A stretch of DNA of 64,000 bases from Euglena gracilis (Eukaryota; Euglenida; Euglenophyceae; Euglenales), in NCBI GenBank assembly GCA_039621445.1, contig CP154954.1, positions 48,897,847 to 48,961,846 of the forward strand. Reading direction: 5' to 3'. The notes beneath the pieces were generated by a model. It did not search any database and was not told the DNA's origin. It was given only the letters and a program-made list of their open reading frames with translations. Of this stretch, positions 31,601-41,195 are shown one piece after another; the first letter of the stretch is position 1; every line of letters starts with the position of its first letter. A program made the translations under genes and the position numbers.

Positions 31601-33798
31601 ATGGGAAGTCTTGCTGGCATGGTTTAGGTGGTTTGGGATGAATTTAGGTGGAATACTGTCGAAAATGCCGGATTTACCTTGATTTGATTTTATCTTTATT
31701 TGGCCCAAATTGTCCACAACCCTGACCCTGTTAATTTAACAACTTTAACTTCATCAAAACGCATGGCGAGAATGGCAAATCCGGATATATTCGGGCAAAC
31801 TTGTCGGTGGTACCGGACCCCTATAGGGGTCCGGTAACCAGTGGAACTAGTAGCCTGGGGCTGTAACCCACAACTCACAAATAGTATCATTGTGTCGCCT
31901 TTTCTGCTTTTTTTTTGCTCAGAAGGCTTTCCAATTTTTGTTTTTTTAATTTATGAGCTTTCTTTGCTCTTCCCTGATGTAACTATCTACATTTAACTGT
32001 TATGTTTGGTAAAAAAAATGTATAATGTATATACATATATATGTATATATATATATATGTACATATATATATATCCATATATGTATATATATATATATAA
32101 TACAGCCCTCCATTACCCATCATACCCGAAACTGAGACTGAGTTCCAGCCAGGCGGGAGGCGCACCGTTTCCAAACTCTTCCCCTTGAAGCCAACCACCA
32201 GAGTCTTTCTCCTCATCAATCCTCTCATCATCCTCTCTGGGGACTCTGCCAAGGACAGCCCGCCCTCCCTTTGCCTTCAATCCTTTGCCTTCAACACGAA
32301 TCTCAATGGGGAGAGCACCGGGGAGGGTGGGCGCCCCCCCCCTCCCCGGCCGGTGTGGCGTGGCCCGGCGGCCGCTGCGGTGACCCCGTCCCCGCCCCCC
32401 ACCTCTTAGAGGGACCGGACCAGCCGCCCCCTCCCCTGCCGATACCTCACACCTCTCCGTCCCCTCTGTGTCCCTCGGCAGGGCTGGTCAGACGCGACAG
32501 CCCACGCCACTCGCGCCCCTTAAAGAGCTGCCCTCGCGCAGCACTCAACCACCTCCTCTCTGTTCCCCCCTCGCAGCGACGTTCCATTTGACGATGTGCA
32601 GTGCTGCTTGGAATGGAATGGCCCACCGGTTGCTGCCGTAGGATGGCATGCACGGTGCCAGGCACCGCGGCACAACGCAGTCCCCAGCCACTCCTGGCCT
32701 TGATTTGGGGGTCTGATCTTTTGGGGGGATTTAACCAGGGAAGGAGAAACCATCAATTATGGGTGGAGACATTGCCCTGGTGGCTCGGAGAGGCAACCGT
32801 GCAGGGTGCAAATAGGGGTTTGTTTGGGCCTTCATACAATATAATTGTTTGCAACAACGTCAAAATTTGTGCAATTCCAGGAAACAGGCAGAAGACAAGG
32901 TCTGATGAATCCCCATGTGAGTGCCGGATGTCAGGAATCTTTGCCAGGTGTTATTTGAGTCATCTGTGAAGGCGGACTGTGGCAGGATGGGAGCTATTGA
33001 AGGGGCTGGGGCCCCTTGGATGGTGTCTAGGGTGTGGCAGGGCAGGTCAGGGTCACCCCGGGGACGGCTGCGGTGTGGTCCATCCCCCTTCCTTCTCCCT
33101 GCAGCCTACCCCTTTCTTACTTTCTGCCAATAGTGGAGTGATGGCGAGGGCGTCGCTTCCCAAAGACCATCCAGGCAGCAGGACCCAGCCAGCCAGTGGC
33201 TTTTTTCCCCGGCCCCAGTTTTCCCCCCGTTTTACGAGTGTTACATTGAAAGTGAAAATGGCCCCCGAAACGTGTCGAAATGGTGAAAGCGGGTTGCTGT
33301 GTGCTGGGCTGGTCAAGCGTTGGGTCCAAAAATCGAAGCTGGCCCGCACAAACCTTCCGGCCCCTGAGCCGGTCGGGGGGAGGGGGAAGCGGCGCACTGG
33401 TGCTGACCCCGAAATTACGGCGGGGCTTCAACGCTCTGGCGGACTGCCTGAACCCTTTCCGGAACCCCAACAAGACGAAACGCCCACAGAGCCCCATCGG
33501 ACGGGGGCAGGGCCGTGCTCTCTTTCCGGCTCGAACCTTGTTGACCCAATCCCCCTTTGGTATGATGGGCCCATCCTTCCGCGTGTCTCACACGTCTCCC
33601 AGGCAGGTTCATCCGTTCCCAGAAGGGTGCGTTTTTTTCAAGAGGCGTGAGCCGACAAAGAGGGGTTGGGGTTTGTTTGCCACCGCCCTGGCGCGGTTGC
33701 TGAGCAGGACCCGTGGCACGCCTCGAATGCCGAGTACGGAGCAGTGGTACACTGGTACGAGGCCGACGCCCGAGATGAGCCGGCCACAGTCGAGGTTG
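25178..33798 (+). CDS. Unrecognised Pro/Ala/Ser-rich protein with a leucine zipper (gene region, several exons)
   Basis: A series of GC-rich open stretches on the + strand have splice-like borders and no recognisable family. The more convincing are 25178-25395 (QYPSAPSAQPVPTPLSSWPT), 27599-27810 (TSVTVYVPRLKETLIFHPPQ), 28159-28270 (PLQFRSLPALPVTPQTIPAT), 28331-28440 (PPERPLSTSSFASSNPLDG), 28634-28800 (acidic then Pro-rich), 29765-29911 (leucine zipper), 30962-31021 (PLLQPLRPDAPTLGHAAPPP) and 33708-33794. Long Pro/Ser-rich linkers with one zipper suggest a regulatory or scaffold protein in the nucleus, but this is inference. They could belong to more than one gene. An AATAAA at about 33939 may mark the 3' end. 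Confidence 0.4.
25485..25695. repeat. Poly-G tract region
   Basis: More than 200 bp that are almost only G on the + strand, with scattered T, A and C, followed by a T-run. It would fold readily into G-quadruplexes. It lies in spacer or intron. Confidence 0.9.
27138..27385. mobile_element. Introner-like element with CAGGGG/CCCCTG ends, copy 2
   Basis: The left end is GCCAGGG plus a T-run and AAGTCATGGACCCC. The right end is CCTTGAAAAAAAAAACCCC followed by TGGC. The flanks carry the direct repeat CCCCGC on each side (27130-27135 and 27387-27392), as for a 6-bp target duplication. The middle shares GAAAATTTTGAAAAGGGTGC and GGGCAAAAGTGGG with copies 1 and 3. Without the element, the two flanks join into one open, Pro/Ala-rich frame. 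That suggests insertion into an exon, with the element now acting as an intron. Confidence 0.7.
27599..27810 (+). CDS. Exon of the unrecognised Pro-rich protein
   Basis: An acceptor TCTCCCAGCAG ends at 27598. The frame reads LSDDPNAPRAVPTSVTVYVP, then RLKETLIFHPPQLGSPWP and a Pro/Ala/Val-rich run ending VTPQPPQ. The central piece (VTVYVPRLKETLIFHPPQ) has normal hydrophobic spacing and looks like folded protein. Codon third positions are nearly all G or C. No family was recognised. Confidence 0.5.
28159..28800 (+). CDS. Three further exons of the Pro-rich protein (28159-28270, 28331-28440, 28634-28800)
   Basis: The first follows CCTACGCAG and reads TFPSPVPLQFRSLPALPVTP. The second follows TTGTCACAG and reads GPGLPPLPGDLSTPPPERPL and STSSFASSNPLDG. 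The third follows GGAGGCAG and reads STDTPPGEAEVDADATSQAD, then SDAAPKQSPQPPAPASLPN. All are disordered-type sequence. The choice of frame rests on splice borders and low stop density, so phases between them are not proven. Confidence 0.4.
28800..29764. other. Intron-like stretch with an inverted relative at 48360-48590
   Basis: No exon seen. The part at 29330-29620 (CCCAATAGAAGCATGGGGGC, CATTTTGATGGG, AAATAGAAGCGCACCCCCC) has a counterpart at 48360-48590. It is therefore a dispersed repeat. Confidence 0.5.
29765..29911 (+). CDS. Leucine-zipper exon of the Pro-rich protein
   Basis: The acceptor is CTGGCCCAG (29764). The frame, in phase 0, reads AGPELANFWVDGPLLVHRYF, then EQLRSENAALRADVARL and TGDLAALRAEVQ. 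Leucines fall every seventh residue (QL, AAL, ARL, AAL), with Asn at a core position as in dimeric zippers. There is no basic DNA-contact region directly before it (FWVDGPLLVHRYFEQ), so a classical bZIP factor is unlikely; a dimerisation coiled coil is the safer reading. An AG|GC donor follows at 29912. Confidence 0.65.
30962..31021 (+). CDS. Short exon, probably of the same Pro-rich protein
   Basis: The acceptor CCCTACAG ends at 30961 and the donor is GTATTT at 31022. The 60-bp exon reads PLLQPLRPDAPTLGHAAPPP in a phase-0/phase-0 frame. GC content drops sharply right after the donor (an AT-rich intron), which supports the border. Confidence 0.4.
31022..33707. other. AT-rich and mixed intron/spacer
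   Basis: It holds an AT-rich part (31022-32100) with a TA microsatellite at 32028-32099, and GC-rich patches at 32320-32580 and 33360-33500. The patches give open frames without recognisable content. I do not call them as exons. Confidence 0.45.
33708..33794 (+). CDS. Exon of unknown protein, DPWHASNAEYGAVVHWYEAD
   Basis: The acceptor is TGAGCAG (33707) and the donor is GTTGAG (33795), both in phase 0. The exon encodes DPWHASNAEYGAVVHWYEAD and ARDEPATVE. It has the composition of folded protein and GC-rich third positions. The family is not recognised. It may be the last large exon of the Pro-rich gene, since an AATAAA follows at about 33939 and a new ATG at 34004. Confidence 0.5.
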
Positions 33799-33938
33799 AG
33801 CAGAGATCTTGCCATCTAACATTCCCACCCCACCACGGAGCTCACAGCCAAGATGAGCAAACCCTCACAAAGCAAAAAAAGCAACCCGCCCCCTCTTGTG
33901 GTGTTTCTTTCATGCTTGTCATGGTAAGATTTCGTTTG

Positions 33939-33944
33939 AATAAA
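33939..33944 (+). terminator. Possible polyadenylation signal AATAAA
   Basis: AATAAA lies 145 bp after the exon ending at 33794 and 60 bp before an ATG in strong context (GCCATGG) at 34004. Position fits the border between two same-strand genes. The motif alone is weak evidence in a genome with AT-rich introns. Confidence 0.3.
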
Positions 33945-34003
33945 AGCGAACGGAGCCTGGTGCGTCTTGCTGTGCCTCTTGGTCGGTCTCTGTCGGTGGG
34001 GCC

Positions 34004-37000
34004 ATGGACGATGACACTCTGTACAACCACTACGGCGCCTGCCGCACCCAGGGCCGCTCGGGACATCTCGTTCCTGACGCATCCTTTGGCGGGAGCGCCA
34101 GTGGGGAAACAAATCACGTTTTTTTTTTGCTCTTTTTTTTTTTTTTTTTTATTTCTGGGGGGGAAGTGGGGGTGGGGGGGGGGGGCGGGGGGGGGAGGGG
34201 GGGGGAGAGGGGGGGGAGGGGGGGGGGGGAGGGAGGGGGGGTGGGGGGGGGGGAGAAGGGGGGGAGGGGGGTTTTTTTTTTTTCTTTTGCTCTTTTTTGC
34301 GTTTTTTTTTGCGTTTTTTTTGTTTTTTTTGCGTTTCGTTTGAGTTTTGTTTCATGTCAATTTTGCACCCCACCCACGTCAGGCTGGATGGCCAACCGCC
34401 AACCGCCAAACCCCCGACCACCACCCATTTCTCTGCCAACCCCGGGCTGGGCCCCGGGGGGGTCCTGGCGCCGCCCGCCTGGACAGCCTGCGGGAGATGA
34501 ACCGGCGGCTGGACATCGCCATCCTGGCCCTGTTCGACGGGCCGGGGACCGCGGAGGAGCGGAAGCAGGAGGCGGAGGCCTTGATCCTCGGCCCGCGTCC
34601 CGCCTGCCCCGGGACCCCAGCGGGACGAGGGGGGGGGGTTACAGTAGGAGGAGGTTCGAGCTCGAACGTTCGAGCTCGAACGTTTTTAAGCCCCCCCCTT
34701 CAAAGGGGGGGGGGCTTAAAAACGTTCGAGGTCCCTCCTCGAACGACCTCGAACGACATTCGAGGAGGGTCTCGAACCTCCTCGAACGACCTCGAACGAC
34801 GTTCGAGGAGGGTCTCGAACCTCCTCGAACGACCTCGAACGACGTTCGAGGAGGGTCTCGAACCTCCTCGAACGTCCTCGAACGACGTTCGAGGAGGGTC
34901 TCGAACCTCCTCGAACGTCCTCGAACGACGTTCGAGGAGGGTCTCGAACCTCCTCGAACGACCTCGAACGACATTCGAGGAGGGACCTCGAACCTCCTCG
35001 AACGTCCTCGAACGACATTTGAGGAGGTTCGAGACCCTCCTCCTGCGTACATGCATACAGCTTTCAACACCAACGTTTTCGACAAAGTTTGCGTGGGTTC
35101 CTTTTTTTTGGGTTTTTTGGTTTTTGGGAATTTTTTCAGAAACGACCACCCAAGCAGGCGAGACCTATTCCCTCTAGATATGTGATTGGGTTGGTAAATT
35201 GAACTTCTCAAATCCCCCCCCCCATCGCTCCCTACTCGGGCAATTTTTCGATTTTTCGATTTACCCAGGAATGTACTCATTCAAAAGTATTTGTGTTCAA
35301 AAATATTCCCATACCAAGAGAATTTCTGAGGTTATTAGAAGGAATAGGGTTAGGGTCAAGATTGCATCCCCAATGGTTGCAACCATCCCGCTCATCGTTG
35401 CTATATTTCCCTCTACAGGGTACACAGCGAACCCAAAGAGTCGCCCAACTAGGGTTAAAAACATGGGGGGACCCGAGCGAGGCGCCGAAGGCGCCGAGCG
35501 AGGGTCCCCCCATGTGTATTAACCCTAGTTGGGCGACTCTTTGGGGTAGCTGGTACCCTGTAGGGGGAAATTTTCCACGCATTGTCAAAGAAACATATTT
35601 TTTCTTTTGCAGAACGCACTGATTCTTCAAGATTTTTTTCAAAAATAATCCCATACCGAGAGAATTTCTGAGGTTATTAGAAGGAATAGGGTTAGGGTTA
35701 AGATTTCATCGCGAATGGTTGCCAACCATCCCGCTCATCGTCAGTGGCAGAATTTATAAGGAACATATTGCTGAGCTGTTTTGTAAGTTGCAAGTCCGTG
35801 GTTCGTTGTTCTTGATTCTGCTTTTTTTTGTCTTTCCGTGGCACGATCCGGAAGAAAGCAAAGACAGGGGCAGAGACAGAGAGGATTTTGTTTCATCTGT
35901 TTTTTTCTTTCAGTGGCAGAATTTAAAAGGAACATATTTTTCGATTTACGCAGGAATGCACTCATTCAAGAGTATTTGTGTTCAAAAATATTCCCGTCCC
36001 AAGAGAATTTCTGAGGTCATTAGAAGGAATAGGGTTAGGGTCAAGATTTCATCCCCAATGGTTGCAACCATCCCGCTCATCGTTGCTATATTTCCCTCTA
36101 CAGGGTACACAGCGAACCCAAAGAGTCGCCCAACTAGGGTTAAAAACATGGGGGGAGTCCCCCCCTGTGTATTAACCCTAGTTGGGCGACTCTTTGGGGT
36201 AGCTGGTACCCTGTAGGGGGAAATTTTCCACGCATTGTAAAAGAAACATATTTTTTCTTTTGCAGAACGCACTGATTCTTCAAGATTTTTTTCAAAAATA
36301 ATCCCATACCGAGAGAATTTCTGAGGTTATTAGAAGGAATAGGGTTAGGGTTAAGATTTCATCGCGAATGGTTGCCAACCATCCCGCTCATCGTCAGTGG
36401 CAGAATTTATCAGGAACGTATTGCTGAGCTGTTTTGTAAGTTGCAAGTCCATGGTTCGTTGTTCTTGATTCTGCTTTTTTTTTGTCTTTCCGTGGCACGA
36501 TCCGGAAGAAAGCAAAGACAGGGGCAGAGACAGAGAGGATTTTGTTTCATCTGTTTTTTTCTTTCAGTGGCAGAATTTAAAAGGAACATATTTTTCGATT
36601 TACGCAGGAATGCACTCATTCAAGAGAATTTCTGAGGTTATTAGAAGGAATAGGGTTAGGGTCAAGATTTCATCCCCAATGGTTGCAACCATCCCGCTCA
36701 TCGTTGCTATATTTCCCTCTACAGGGTACACAGCGAACCCAAAGAGTCGCCCAACTAGGGTTAAAAACATGGGGGGACCCGAGCGAGGCGCCGAAGGCGC
36801 CGAGCGAGGGTCCCCCCAGGTGTATTAACCCTAGTTGGGCGCCTCTTTGGGGTAGCTGGTACTTTGTAGGGGGAAATTTTCCACGCATTGTAAAAGAAAC
36901 ATTTTTTTTCTTACGCAGGAATGCACTGATTCATAAATATTTTTTCAAAAATATTCCCATACGGGGAGAATTTCGGAGGTTATTAGAAGGAATACGGTTA

Positions 37001-40000
37001 GGGTCAGGTTCAGGGTTAGAAAAAATTTTTTTACTTACGCAGGACTGCAGTCATTCAAAAGTATTTTCATTCAAAAATATTCCCAACGTCCTCCAATGAC
37101 CTCGAACGATATTCGAGGAGGGTTTCAAATGTCCTCGAACGACCTCGAATGGCACTCAAGGAGGGACCTCGAACCTCCTCGAACGACCTCGAACGACGTT
37201 CGAGGAGGGACCTCGAACCTCCTCGAACCTCCTCGAACGACCTCAAACGACGTTCGAGGAGGGTCTCGAACCTCCTCGAACGTCCTCGAACGACGTTCGA
37301 GGAGGGTCTCGAACCTCCTCGAATGTCGTTCGAGGAGGTTCGAGGAGGGTCTCGAACCTCCTCGAATGTCGTTCGAGGAGGTTCGAGGAGGTTCGAGACC
37401 CTCCTCCTACGGTCCATCCCACTACCGTAACCCTCCCGGACGAGGGGCACCGGGGAGGGGGGAGCGAGTTGCTCACCCGGCCAGGCGGAGCAACACAAGA
37501 GCACTGGTGTAAGGGGTACCTGGCCACTCACCGCACAGCACACTGGGCCAGAAGCGAAGTTAGTGCCGGCCATAAACAGACCAGAAGCCTTTGTGCAACT
37601 AAGGGGGGGGGGGGCGGGTGGGGCAGAACGGGATGACGTGCGCCCATGCTGGTCTATCACGGTCTATCACGTCAGGTTGGAGGCCTGGGTGAGAAAAACA
37701 ACGTTGTTGGGGAAAATACTGCCGGTCAAGTCGGAGGCAGGGTATGAAGTGAAGGTTGGTTTTGTTCAGGGGAAAGGGCCGTCAGACCACCCTCCCCCGT
37801 GAGGGGGGGGGGGGTCCAGACCCCCCCCCCCTTCGGACCGAGGGGGTAGGTCCGGACCCCCCCTGGGGAGCCAAAAAAATTTTCTGGCGCTTCGCGCTGG
37901 GGGATAAAATTTTTGGTGTATAATCCGGGGAAGATGATATTTTGGGTGTAATTTTAGACAATTTCGAACAAAAAAAAAACTGTGTGAAGAAGCGATTTTT
38001 GGTCATTTATTCAAGGCCAACAAAAACTTACAGCGCTCTGCGTCGGAAAGATTTTTGCAAAGGGAGGGTCCGACCGCCCCCTCCGGGGGTCCAGACCCTC
38101 CTCTTCCCCCTCATTTAATACCCTGGTTGAACAGGATTCCTTCCAATCAGCCGCAGTCATTTTTTGCAAGCAAACCTTCCTCGGCCCTGATTACCAAAGG
38201 ATGGAAGCTTACTGGCTTAGCAAATGAATTGAAAATGCGCTGCTCAAGTTTGGGCCTTGAACTTAAAAATTCGTATAAATATCACTCTGGGGCATTTTTA
38301 TATATAATTTTTTTTCTAGGTTGCTCCACTCCGGATCCAGCTGAGTCGCCTTTTTCCAGCTGGCCCCAACCCCTCAGGAGGACTCACAGGGGTCGCTGAC
38401 AAAACCACCAAGGGATGCGGCCCCCGTGGGTGCATTTTTTTGTTGATGTGAACGTGTCGATTTGGGGTGTCTCCCAAAGTGACCGACACCGCAAGTGGTG
38501 GCGTCCCCAACGATGGTCAACGTGCTCACCGCAGAGGGGGCGCGGAGGGCCGAGGCGGCCCGCCGCCGGGACGAGATCGGGGCCCTGGAGTGGCAGATCG
38601 AGCCGGTACGGGCCGAGCTGCGCCGCCGGGGCCTGACCCTGTGCCGGGCCGCCTCGTGTTGCACGATGAACGAGCCCGACGACCCCTCGCTGTGCCAGGT
38701 GTGGGCCCCCCGGGGTGGGGCGGACCCTTTTCGGGCCGATGACGTTCTCCTTCAAATTGTATTGCGGGTGGCAGCGAGGTTCTGTTCCGAACCTGTTCTC
38801 CAAAAAAACACGTCAGGAAACTCGGGTTCCAGCCATTGAGACGCGAAATCCACCTGTATCGGTATGTTTCAAAAATGTGGCTGCACGTTGTGCACGAAAT
38901 ATGTGTGCACGTTGTGCACGTTGTTGCCAGAAAGTGAAGACCAAAACATAGACTGCCTGCAGTCCGTTTCGAGCGTTTTTCAAGGAAACTCTCATGGTTA
39001 TGATAGCAGTGGGGGGCAGAAGAGCCGAGAAGAGCCGAAACGTTCTTTTAACGCGCAAGGTTTCAAATCCCCTCATGTGCTGTTCGAAATGGCTCCGCAC
39101 CTCCACATGCACACCAATCAAACCTGTGCCGCCATCGCTGTCGTTGCGCCAGCACTCCTCCCCCCCATCCGCCCCCATCGCCTGTGCCCCGCCGTCCCCC
39201 GCAGTTCTGCATCACGTACGTCGCGGACGCCGAGTTCCTCTGTTGCCACTACGCTGGTGCCTGTTCCAAATGTGCGGCCCCCGTCCCCCTTCCGCCCCCA
39301 GCTGGCATCCTGCCCCCCCCCCCCCGGCCAACACTGCCAAGCTAGGGCCGGCCCGCCCCGGCTGTCCACCATTTCCCCATTTCCCCGGCATTTCCCAACA
39401 AACAGGAAGTGGGGCACGGGGCGGCCAAGTGCCCTCATCTCCACCAGCAACGCTTGTCCCCACTGCCGAGCGATTAACCCAAAGGTCCAGCCCAGGCGGT
39501 CGTTTGCGGGGTGAGCGGTGGACGCTGTTGATGGGAACACGCGGGGAGCGGAGGACTGGTTCTGCACCAGAGCACCGCTAGCCCGTCGACAATCGTGTTT
39601 CCGCCTTTTTTTTTAGCGTCAGTGGAAATAATCCACCCGCTCTAAAGGAAGATTGGCCTCCTCCAGACTTCTTATGAGCACACATGCCGGGGTCAGGACT
39701 GTACAAGCCGATCCACCTCCATCTTGGTGGGTGGGGGCACCCCCACCTCTTCCCGTGTGAGGCAGAGAGGTGGGTCATTTATCCAATTCCCCTTCCATCC
39801 AACCCTGCAGAAGTCCTCACACCAGTGGAGGTGCACATGCATTTTTGGTTGTTTTTTTATTTCGGCAAAATTTGTGGTTTTTTTGTGTCATTTTCCCCAG
39901 TAATTTTCTGATCCTTTCTGGGTTCCTTGGGCTTGAAAAAATCCGCATTTTGGCCCGATTTCTTCCCGAGACCAATTTTTTGTCGAATTTTTTCTCGTTT

Positions 40001-41195
40001 TTTGACAGCTCCTGAAGGACTTTACATACAACTTGCGTCTTTTTTTTGCATTCTTTTGTTTTTTGTCGCCTTTTTTTAGGGTCATTTTGCCCCCCCCCCA
40101 CTGCTCACCCCTCCCCACCTCACCAGTCCCCTCCCCGCCGGGATTGGCGGGAAACGGCCACCTGGCGCGGACTGCGGCGCAAGTCGTCGGCCAGGAGATC
40201 CCTTCCCCCGGCGTAGCATCGTGAGGGGGAGGGGGAGGGGGAGAAGTGCGTGCCGCTAGATCCGGCCTGTCCCGCTGTACATACCAACCCGCAGCCCCCC
40301 TGCCGTCCAGTCCCCCGAATGATGGTGTGTCCCTGGGGGCTGGGGCTGGCATCCCGACTATCTTTGACACTTTGAAATCCAAATTCTTGAAATGGCGCTT
40401 CCTGAAAGATTTACCCCCCCCGGGATATTGACCCGGGTCAAGTTGGGCCCAATGGCCCAGGGGTCACTTCCCCCATATTTGGGCTCGCATGCCACATAAC
40501 TGGATGAAATCTCAAGACACCCTATCACCATTGACCATTGGACATCATCTTGGGAAATATGTGTTGTCGACGTTTTCAACTTCTTCGTCCAACAAAGAAG
40601 ACATTTCAGCAGGGAAACATTTCTTGTAGTGTATTTTTGAACTCAGAAAAAAATTTCCAGGGATGGGTTCAGGTTGGCCCAACAGAGGACGAGGTCAACA
40701 GCCCATGGGCTCAACAGCCTGGGGGGTAATATCCTTTATTTAAGATATCCCGGGGGGTGACCTCCTTTTTTCTCATGGATTTTTTTTTCATTTCTACTGC
40801 AGACAACAGAGTTTTTTCTGTGATTCTTGTTTACATTTCAGCCTTTTTTGTTCAAAAAGATGCGATTCGCGAAACACCATCGTCAAGGTCCATTCTGGGT
40901 CCGTTTTCAGTCTCCTCCCCCACACTGACCCAAAGAGACAGTGTTTGGCACAGAAACCCAGACATTCCAAAAGGGCGCCCCGGGGATTGGCGCTTGGCCT
41001 TTTTTTTCCAAAGTCCAAAGCAAATGTCGCTTTGGGAATGTGTCCAAAGTGAGCCCTTGCCCCCTCCCTTCCGTTCCCCCCATCTCCACGCCTGTCGTCT
41101 CGCCGCTCGCCGTAGTGTACATATCGTTTTGCCGCTGGAGTAAGCATCGCAATCTGCTGCTGACCCCACTGGTGGTGCCGTTCATGTGCGCGTGA
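34004..41195 (+). CDS. Unrecognised protein of about 138 residues, helical then Cys-rich, hydrophobic tail
   Basis: Five pieces join with matching phases: 34004-34020 (ATG in context GGGGCCATGGACG, donor GTACAA), 34487-34590 (GC donor), 38535-38698, 39205-39256 and 41116-41195 with TGA. Their lengths sum to a multiple of three. The first half is charged and helical (LREMNRRLDIAILALF, EGARRAEAARRRDEIGALEW). The second has Cys pairs (SLCQFC, FLCCHY) and ends in a short hydrophobic stretch, LLLTPLVVPFMCA. Cys spacing hints at a metal site, or at lipid attachment near a membrane. No family was recognised. The composite element B sits in the intron between the second and third exons. Alternative donors exist, for example at 39272. 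Confidence 0.45.
34150..34280. repeat. Poly-G tract bounded by T-runs
   Basis: About 130 bp of almost pure G with a T-run on each side, between the first two exons of the 34004 gene. Like the tracts at 3480-3910 and 25485-25695, it should form G-quadruplexes. Confidence 0.9.
35245..37085. repeat. Tandem 0.66 kb units inside composite element B
   Basis: Three units and a shortened fourth start near 35245, 35935, 36590 and 36905, each opening with a segment like GGAATGCACTCATTCAA and then GAATAGGGTTAGGGTC. The first three contain a foldback of about 110-145 bp whose arms carry GAGTCGCCCAACTAGGGTT. Unit length and order differ slightly by deletions. The open frames here (both strands) are consequences of the repeat. 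Confidence 0.85.
35417..35559. repeat. Foldback repeat, also at 36102-36212, 36722-36864 and 52620-52749
   Basis: The arms AGAGTCGCCCAACTAGGGTT and AACCCTAGTTGGGCGACTCT face each other around a short centre of type GAGCGAGGCGCCGAAGGCGC. Three copies are in element B. A fourth, in opposite orientation, is 15 kb away at 52620-52749, which shows that the foldback can move by itself. Confidence 0.8.
38535..38698 (+). CDS. Third exon of the 34004 gene, coiled-coil-like and Cys
   Basis: The acceptor is TCACCGCAG and the donor is GTGTGG at 38699, in phase 0. The frame reads GARRAEAARRRDEIGALEWQ, then IEPVRAELRRRGLTLCRAAS and CCTMNEPDDPSLCQ. The heptad-like spacing of Ala/Leu and the charge pattern indicate a long helix, followed by a loop with Cys residues. 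This is the best-supported exon of the gene. Confidence 0.6.
39205..39256 (+). CDS. Fourth exon of the 34004 gene
   Basis: The acceptor is CCCCGCAG (39204), in phase 0. It reads FCITYVADAEFLCCHYA. Two GT donors in the same phase exist, at 39257 and 39272; the longer form would add GACSK. Confidence 0.5.
41116..41195 (+). CDS. Last exon of the 34004 gene
   Basis: The acceptor is CGCCGTAG (41115). Two bases complete the open codon, then YISFCRWSKHRNLLLTPLVV and PFMCA with TGA at 41193-41195. The phase fits the exon at 39205. A hydrophobic tail ending in CA is seen; whether it spans a membrane cannot be told. Confidence 0.5.

Larger units (their letters stand above)
34633..37437. mobile_element. 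Composite foldback element, copy B
   Basis: It has the same plan as copy A. The left end is GGGGTTACAGTAGGAGG and the right end is CCCACTACCGTAACCCTCC. The flanks carry the 10-bp direct repeat GGACGAGGGG (34623-34632 and 37438-37447). The arms (34645-35045 and 37088-37410) are arrays of a palindromic unit made of CGAACGACGTTCGAGGAGG and TCTCGAACCTCCT. The left arm begins with a perfect foldback whose loop side is TTTTTAAGCCCCCC paired with GGGGGGGCTTAAAAA; copy A has the same feature. The middle (35245-37085) is a tandem of 0.66 kb units. No protein is encoded. Confidence 0.8.

Noticed and set aside
34639-35280. Arg/Ser-rich frames of 100-270 codons on both strands
   Set aside because: They arise from the palindromic arm arrays of element B, which read similarly in several frames.
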